From contig JARHYY010000027.1 of assembly GCA_029258405.1 (NCBI GenBank), positions 1 through 19,790 of the forward strand: a stretch of 19,790 bases of DNA, given 5' to 3'. Positions 16,209 to 19,790 of the stretch are shown piece after piece. Origin of the DNA: Helicobacteraceae bacterium. GTDB lineage: Bacteria; Campylobacterota; Campylobacteria; Campylobacterales; Helicobacteraceae. A program made the translations under genes and the position numbers. Position 1 is the first letter of the stretch. Each line of letters opens with the position of its first letter. The notes beneath the pieces are model-generated. The model saw nothing but the letters and a program-made list of their open reading frames with translations. It had not been told where the DNA came from and did not search any database.

Positions 16209-16231
16209 GCAAATAACTCCTTGCGAGATTT

Positions 16232-16260
16232 AGTATATATTATCATAATTCAAATATACT
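16232..16260 (-). promoter_or_regulatory. Candidate promoter and dyad upstream of the atp operon
   Basis: In the parB-atpF' gap the minus strand carries GATAAT (16244-16239, preceded by TTAT) and TATACT (16237-16232), either of which could be a -10 element. They lie within a dyad, AGTATAT (16260-16254) and ATATACT (16238-16232), with 15 bases between the arms. The dyad could be an operator or simply a product of AT-rich sequence. Read-through from parA-parB is also possible because no terminator is seen. Confidence 0.35.
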
Positions 16261-16276
16261 TTAACTTAAAAGTCAT

Positions 16277-17155
16277 TTATTGAATAAGTTTTATAAAATA
16301 TGTAACACTTTCTTTATTTTCAAAAATAAGTTGAAGCTTATTTTTATTCACACTACTTTGGATGCCTTTTGCTTTTAATAGTTCCATAAGATTTTGCATC
16401 TCATCTTTAATGTCTTGCGTTTCATGATGATAATGTGCATTTAACGATGAATCTTCTTGATTTGATTTTTTGTTTTTTTTGAAGTTTCTGATAAGCTCTT
16501 CTGTATCCCTTACGCTTAAGGATTGTTCAACGATTAACGAAGCAATATATTGTCGCTCATTACTTTCAAGCCCTACCAAAATTTTTGCATGTCCTTGAGA
16601 AATTTTATTGTCAAGAATAGCATCTAAAATATTTTTTTCTAAATTTAAAATTCTTAAAGTATTAGTAATTTGGGTGCGACTCTTAGAGATTTTTTGTGCC
16701 AACTCTTCATGAGTAAGATGATATTCTTCTATCAATTCTCTATAACATTGTGCTAATTCTACAGGATTTAAATCTTCTCTTTGTATATTTTCAATAAGGG
16801 CAATTTCGCGTAAATGTTCCAACTTAGCATCATCAAGAATAATAGCCTTTATGCTTGTAAGTCCAGCCATTTTTGAAGCACGCCAACGCCTTTCCCCAGC
16901 AATAATAATATATTTATTATCCTCATCAAGATAAAGCAAAATTGGTTGCAACAAACCATATTCTTTAATAGAATCGCTTAATTCTTGCAAGCTATGCGGT
17001 TCAAAAACCTTTCGTGGTTGCATAGGGTTAGGGGCAATGGAATCAATCTCTATCTCACAAACCAAGCCAGCTTGATTATTTAAATCATTCTCATAGGCTT
17101 TTTCAACCTCTCCTAATAATTCTGTTAATCCACTGCCTAGCTTTTGTTTTGCCAC
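16277..17155 (-). CDS. parB: Chromosome partitioning protein ParB (Spo0J)
   Basis: The 292-residue DNA-binding CTPase has the N-terminal ParB domain (about 35-130) with NPMQPRKVF, the CTP-binding GERRWRA box (87-93) and ENIQREDLNP (122-131). A helix-turn-helix domain (about 145-175, HEELAQKISKSRTQITNTLR) reads parS, and a C-terminal dimerisation region (about 235-292) follows. The start codon is GTG at 17155, only 3 bases from the parA stop; a strong AGGAGG in the end of parA is 8 bases before it. No convincing parS site was recognised in the window by eye. The gene is paired with parA as usual. Confidence 0.96.
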   Translation of the reverse strand: MAKQKLGSGLTELLGEVEKAYENDLNNQAGLVCEIEIDSIAPNPMQPRKVFEPHSLQELSDSIKEYGLLQPILLYLDEDNKYIIIAGERRWRASKMAGLTSIKAIILDDAKLEHLREIALIENIQREDLNPVELAQCYRELIEEYHLTHEELAQKISKSRTQITNTLRILNLEKNILDAILDNKISQGHAKILVGLESNERQYIASLIVEQSLSVRDTEELIRNFKKNKKSNQEDSSLNAHYHHETQDIKDEMQNLMELLKAKGIQSSVNKNKLQLIFENKESVTYFIKLIQ

Positions 17156-17158
17156 TTT

Positions 17159-17959
17159 CTAAGCCTCCTGCAATATCAAGCGTGCAAGACTTTGATATGC
17201 GACATTCCCCGGAGAACGAATGTCATATAAAATAACAGGCTTGCCAAAGCTTGGAGATTCTGCTAATTTTACACTACGAGGAATAACAATATACCCTTTT
17301 TCATCTCGCATATCAACGGATTTAAACAAATGTTTATCAAAATGCTGAACTAAATCAGCTAACACTTGTCCAGAGAGATTGTTTTGTGCACTATACATGG
17401 TAGGCAAAAATCCTTTAATATTTAAATTTGGATTTAAAGACTGCCTTAAAAGTTTAATGGTACTTAAAAGCTGTGCTAAGCCTTCTAGGGCAAAAAATTC
17501 ACATTGTATCGGTATAATTACAGAATGAGCAGCTACAAGAGCATTGATAGTCAGCGGACCTAAAGCCGGAGGGGAGTCAATAATGATATAATCATACTGA
17601 TCAATTACCTCCTCAATTTTTTTGCGTAAAATAATCTCTCTACCCTCTTGCTTTTTCTTTGTATAAAATTCTTTTTCAATACCCACAAGTCCTATATTTG
17701 AAGGGGCAATAAAAAGAGTGGGTATAGGGGTTTTTTGTATGATCTGCGAAAGCCTTCTTGCACCATTTAGCACATGATAAATATTTGCTTCCATATCATT
17801 TCTTCGAATACCTAAGCTTGTTGTTGCATTCGCCTGCGGGTCTGAATCTATAAGTAAAACTCGATGCTCCATAACCGCCAATGAAGCTGCTAGATTAACA
17901 GCTGTCGTTGTTTTCCCTACGCCGCCTTTTTGATTTGCTATCGCTATAATTTCACGCAT
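17159..17959 (-). CDS. parA: Chromosome partitioning ATPase ParA (Soj)
   Basis: The 266-residue deviant-Walker ATPase has KGGVGKTTT (11-19) with the signature Lys11, Walker A' in LLIDSDPQANAT (35-46, Asp40) and the Walker B IIIDSPPALG (125-134). It lacks an N-terminal extension, so it is the short chromosomal type. It forms ATP-dependent dimers on DNA and moves ParB-parS. The ATG at 17959 has GGATGGA upstream. A 49-base gap separates it from birA. Confidence 0.97.
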   Translation of the reverse strand: MREIIAIANQKGGVGKTTTAVNLAASLAVMEHRVLLIDSDPQANATTSLGIRRNDMEANIYHVLNGARRLSQIIQKTPIPTLFIAPSNIGLVGIEKEFYTKKKQEGREIILRKKIEEVIDQYDYIIIDSPPALGPLTINALVAAHSVIIPIQCEFFALEGLAQLLSTIKLLRQSLNPNLNIKGFLPTMYSAQNNLSGQVLADLVQHFDKHLFKSVDMRDEKGYIVIPRSVKLAESPSFGKPVILYDIRSPGNVAYQSLARLILQEA

Positions 17960-18008
17960 ATTTGTCCATCCATATAAATTTCTATCCCATTAGTCCCGTA
18001 GATTGCTT

Positions 18009-18644
18009 TCACCTTGCACAAAAAAATATCTCGCCCTTATATGTTAATGAACCATCATCTAAAAGCTGCATATTCCTCATAGATACCAATTCCTCACCTT
18101 TATGGAAAGTAAAATCATTATTCAGATGAAATTCTAACTTATATTTACTAAAAATCCGCTTCCAACTTATGTTTGAGAAATCTTTTTTTATAAACTCCTC
18201 TAAAATACCATTTTGATCAATATCATCTTCAAGCACACCATATTCTTCAACCTCCGTTTTCAAATTAATACCTATTCCACATATCACATATTGAGCAAAA
18301 TTACTCACAATAATACCCCCTACTTTTTTATGCTCTCTATAAATATCATTTGGCCATTTAAGCCACACCTTTGAGCCTCTTTTTTTTAAAACTTCTTTAA
18401 ATAAAAAGCCAAAATAAATAGCACTCGAACACAAAGGTAAATCAGAAGGGAGATCATCAAAAGATAAAACAAATGAAAATGTTAGTGCCTCATTTACACA
18501 CTCCCACTTATTACCACGAGAACCTACACCATCACTTTGTCTTTTTGCACATACACAACAAGGAGGCAAAACAACATTATTCTTAACATTCTCGATTAAC
18601 CATTTTTGTGTTGAATCTAAAATATCAAAATAATATATCTCCAT
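18009..18644 (-). CDS. birA: Biotin-protein ligase BirA (class I, no DNA-binding domain)
   Basis: The 211-residue enzyme activates biotin with ATP and attaches it to the carboxyl carrier protein of acetyl-CoA carboxylase. It has STQKWL near the start, the biotinyl-adenylate loop DGVGSRGNKW (38-47) in place of the GRGRRGRxW consensus, LKWPNDIY (95-102) and KVGGIIVS (107-114). The N-terminal helix-turn-helix of E. coli BirA is absent, so it should not act as a repressor; this short form is also seen in H. pylori. The ATG lies inside fmt (20-base overlap) with AAAAAGG 7 bases before it. The C-terminal domain is short, ending about residue 211. Confidence 0.93.
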   Translation of the reverse strand: MEIYYFDILDSTQKWLIENVKNNVVLPPCCVCAKRQSDGVGSRGNKWECVNEALTFSFVLSFDDLPSDLPLCSSAIYFGFLFKEVLKKRGSKVWLKWPNDIYREHKKVGGIIVSNFAQYVICGIGINLKTEVEEYGVLEDDIDQNGILEEFIKKDFSNISWKRIFSKYKLEFHLNNDFTFHKGEELVSMRNMQLLDDGSLTYKGEIFFCAR

Positions 18645-19539
18645 ATTTCAACCTTTTTCCATGAATATAATCAATAGCATTCATCTCTTTTTTGTGGGGA
18701 GCCTGCACACAAGTAATCAGTAAAGAGCCTGTATGACAACCAACAACAATCCCCTTCTTGTCTATCTTCAATATTTCTCCTTCATGATAGTGATTATATT
18801 CATCATAAAGCTGTGCATTTTTTATTTTTAATCCACTTTCCAAAAATGTACCCGGATAATAAGCATAAGCTCTAATTTTTCGTTCGACATTCAAAGCATT
18901 ATCAAAAACAATTAAACCTTCGGTTTTCTTTATTTTATGACAATAACTTGCATCAGTATCAATTTGTGCAATCGGTTTTAAAGAATGTATTCTACTCAAC
19001 GAAGAAAGGAGTAAATCGGCAGCCAATTTTGCTAAAACAATAAAAAGAGTGCTACTATTATCATTTTTATCCAACAATACAATGCTTTTAGCGAGATATG
19101 CCCCGCAATCAAGCCCTTTTTCCATAGCCATCAATGTAACACCTATAAACATATCGCCAGAAAGTATAGCCTCTTGTATCGGACTTGCCCCCCGATATTT
19201 TGGTAGTAAAGAGGCATGCAAATTATAACATGGTGCAAGCTGTAAAACTTCTTGAGGGAGTATTTTTCCATATGCTGCAACAATAATAATACTTGGACAT
19301 AAAGCTACCATTTGCTGCATAAATGCTCCATCTTTCAAAGAATGAGGTTGCATAATCGCACCCTTAAAACCTCTTTGGATAAGCAAAGATTTCGTTGAAG
19401 GCGGAACAATCTTTCTGCCCCTACCAACCTCTTTATCTGACTGCATCACAACCCCAACAATATTATTGCCATAGGTATCTAAAAGTGCTTCAAGAATAAT
19501 CGCTGCATAATCTGGAGTCCCCATAAACACTATTCTCAA
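18625..19539 (-). CDS. fmt: Methionyl-tRNA formyltransferase
   Basis: The 304-residue enzyme formylates initiator Met-tRNA with 10-formyltetrahydrofolate. It starts MRIVFMGTPDYAA and has SDKEVGRGRK, with the catalytic set Asn106 and His108 in YNLHASLLPKYRGASPIQ (105-122) and Asp144 in KGLDCGAYL. The C-terminal tRNA-binding domain runs from about 205 to the end. The start codon is TTG at 19539, supported by AAAAGGGG upstream and by the conserved first strand RIVFMGTP. The internal ATG (Met6) would delete that strand. It is the first gene of the minus-strand block, overlapping birA by 20 bases. Length is near the family norm (about 310). Confidence 0.97.
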   Translation of the reverse strand: MRIVFMGTPDYAAIILEALLDTYGNNIVGVVMQSDKEVGRGRKIVPPSTKSLLIQRGFKGAIMQPHSLKDGAFMQQMVALCPSIIIVAAYGKILPQEVLQLAPCYNLHASLLPKYRGASPIQEAILSGDMFIGVTLMAMEKGLDCGAYLAKSIVLLDKNDNSSTLFIVLAKLAADLLLSSLSRIHSLKPIAQIDTDASYCHKIKKTEGLIVFDNALNVERKIRAYAYYPGTFLESGLKIKNAQLYDEYNHYHEGEILKIDKKGIVVGCHTGSLLITCVQAPHKKEMNAIDYIHGKRLKYGDILF

Positions 19540-19581
19540 AATAGCCCCTTTTAAATTTTATGCTATTATGGCATAACTTTT

Positions 19582-19617
19582 ATTATAAGTAGATTTGTTT
19601 CTATCCTATCCATTATA
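19582..19617 (-). promoter_or_regulatory. fmt: Candidate promoters upstream of fmt
   Basis: Two perfect TATAAT hexamers lie on the minus strand, at 19617-19612 and 19587-19582, giving expected leaders of about 65 and 35 bases. No -35 is evident. A small hairpin, TTATGC/GCATAA (19576-19571 and 19563-19558) with a 7-base loop, lies between the nearer hexamer and the fmt SD. Confidence 0.4.
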
Positions 19618-19705
19618 TTTAAAGCAAAGTGTAACCCTAGACATAAAAATATGTACAAGCTTTTTATGCAACTTGTTCCCCTACAAATATTTACAAGCAT
19701 AAAAC

Positions 19706-19790
19706 AGTGAGTTTAAGTAAAATATACTATATCTCACTATAAATTCTACAAATTCAAATGAGGGAGTGAGTCCCAAAGGAATTTACTTAA
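19706..19790. repeat. Clustered inverted repeats at the right window edge
   Basis: AGTGAG (19706-19711) is complementary to CTCACT (19733-19738), and a second AGTGAG (19765-19770) could pair with the same CTCACT. TTAAGTAAA (19713-19721) is the reverse complement of TTTACTTAA (19782-19790). AAATTC (19750-19755) pairs with GAATTT (19780-19785) around an inner GGGA/TCCC pair (19762-19765 and 19771-19774). On the minus strand a 14-codon open tail ending at a TAG (19748-19746) could be the end of a gene lying to the right. No protein or RNA was identified. Confidence 0.3.

Noticed and set aside
16277..17959. A parS site near parA-parB
   Set aside because: I looked for palindromes of the GTTTCACGTGAAAC kind on both strands and saw none; a degenerate site cannot be judged by eye.
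1..19790. CRISPR arrays, tRNA or rRNA genes
   Set aside because: No regularly spaced repeats and no tRNA- or rRNA-like sequences were recognised; the window is almost fully occupied by protein genes.

Overview
The window looks like chromosome from an AT-rich epsilonproteobacterium, most likely a Helicobacter (probably enterohepatic). I base this on the gene order fmt-birA-parA-parB-atpF'-atpF-atpH-atpA-atpG-atpD-atpC-tolQ-tolR-tolA-tolB-pal-cpoB-slyD, which matches the H. pylori HP1141 to HP1123 order as I remember it. Other pointers are the separate b and b' ATP synthase subunits, the short BirA without a DNA-binding domain, and SlyD with a Cys/Gly/His tail. No database search was possible.

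Layout: the left edge (1-110, minus) holds the first 36 codons of a type I restriction-modification methyltransferase (hsdM). A 236-base AT-rich spacer follows, then the only plus-strand gene, ftsW (347-1525). Everything from 1522 to 19539 is on the minus strand. In transcription order this is fmt, birA, parA, parB; the F1Fo-ATPase genes b', b, delta, alpha, gamma, beta, epsilon; the Tol system tolQ, tolR, tolA, tolB; a 106-base gap with a promoter candidate; pal, cpoB, slyD; fabD, mtnN, a SixA-type phosphatase gene and an orphan VirD4/TraG-like ATPase gene. Genes are tightly packed: many overlap by 1-20 bases or abut (TAATG, TAGTG and GTGA junctions), and several start with GTG or TTG.

Functions: the atp genes encode F1 plus the peripheral stalk; subunits a and c must lie elsewhere. 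TolQ-TolR uses proton flow, and with TolA, TolB, Pal and CpoB maintains the outer membrane during constriction, in which FtsW makes septal peptidoglycan. ParA and ParB segregate the chromosome. Fmt, BirA, FabD and MtnN serve translation initiation, biotin attachment, fatty acid synthesis and nucleoside salvage or menaquinone synthesis.

Most of the window is ordinary housekeeping sequence and I do not see a complete new system. The items most worth a second look are the soluble VirD4-like ATPase paired with a SixA phosphatase, the type I R-M gene at the left edge, a 16-bp tandem duplication that doubles the atpD ribosome binding site, the repeat-built SlyD tail, and structured sequence at the far right edge.
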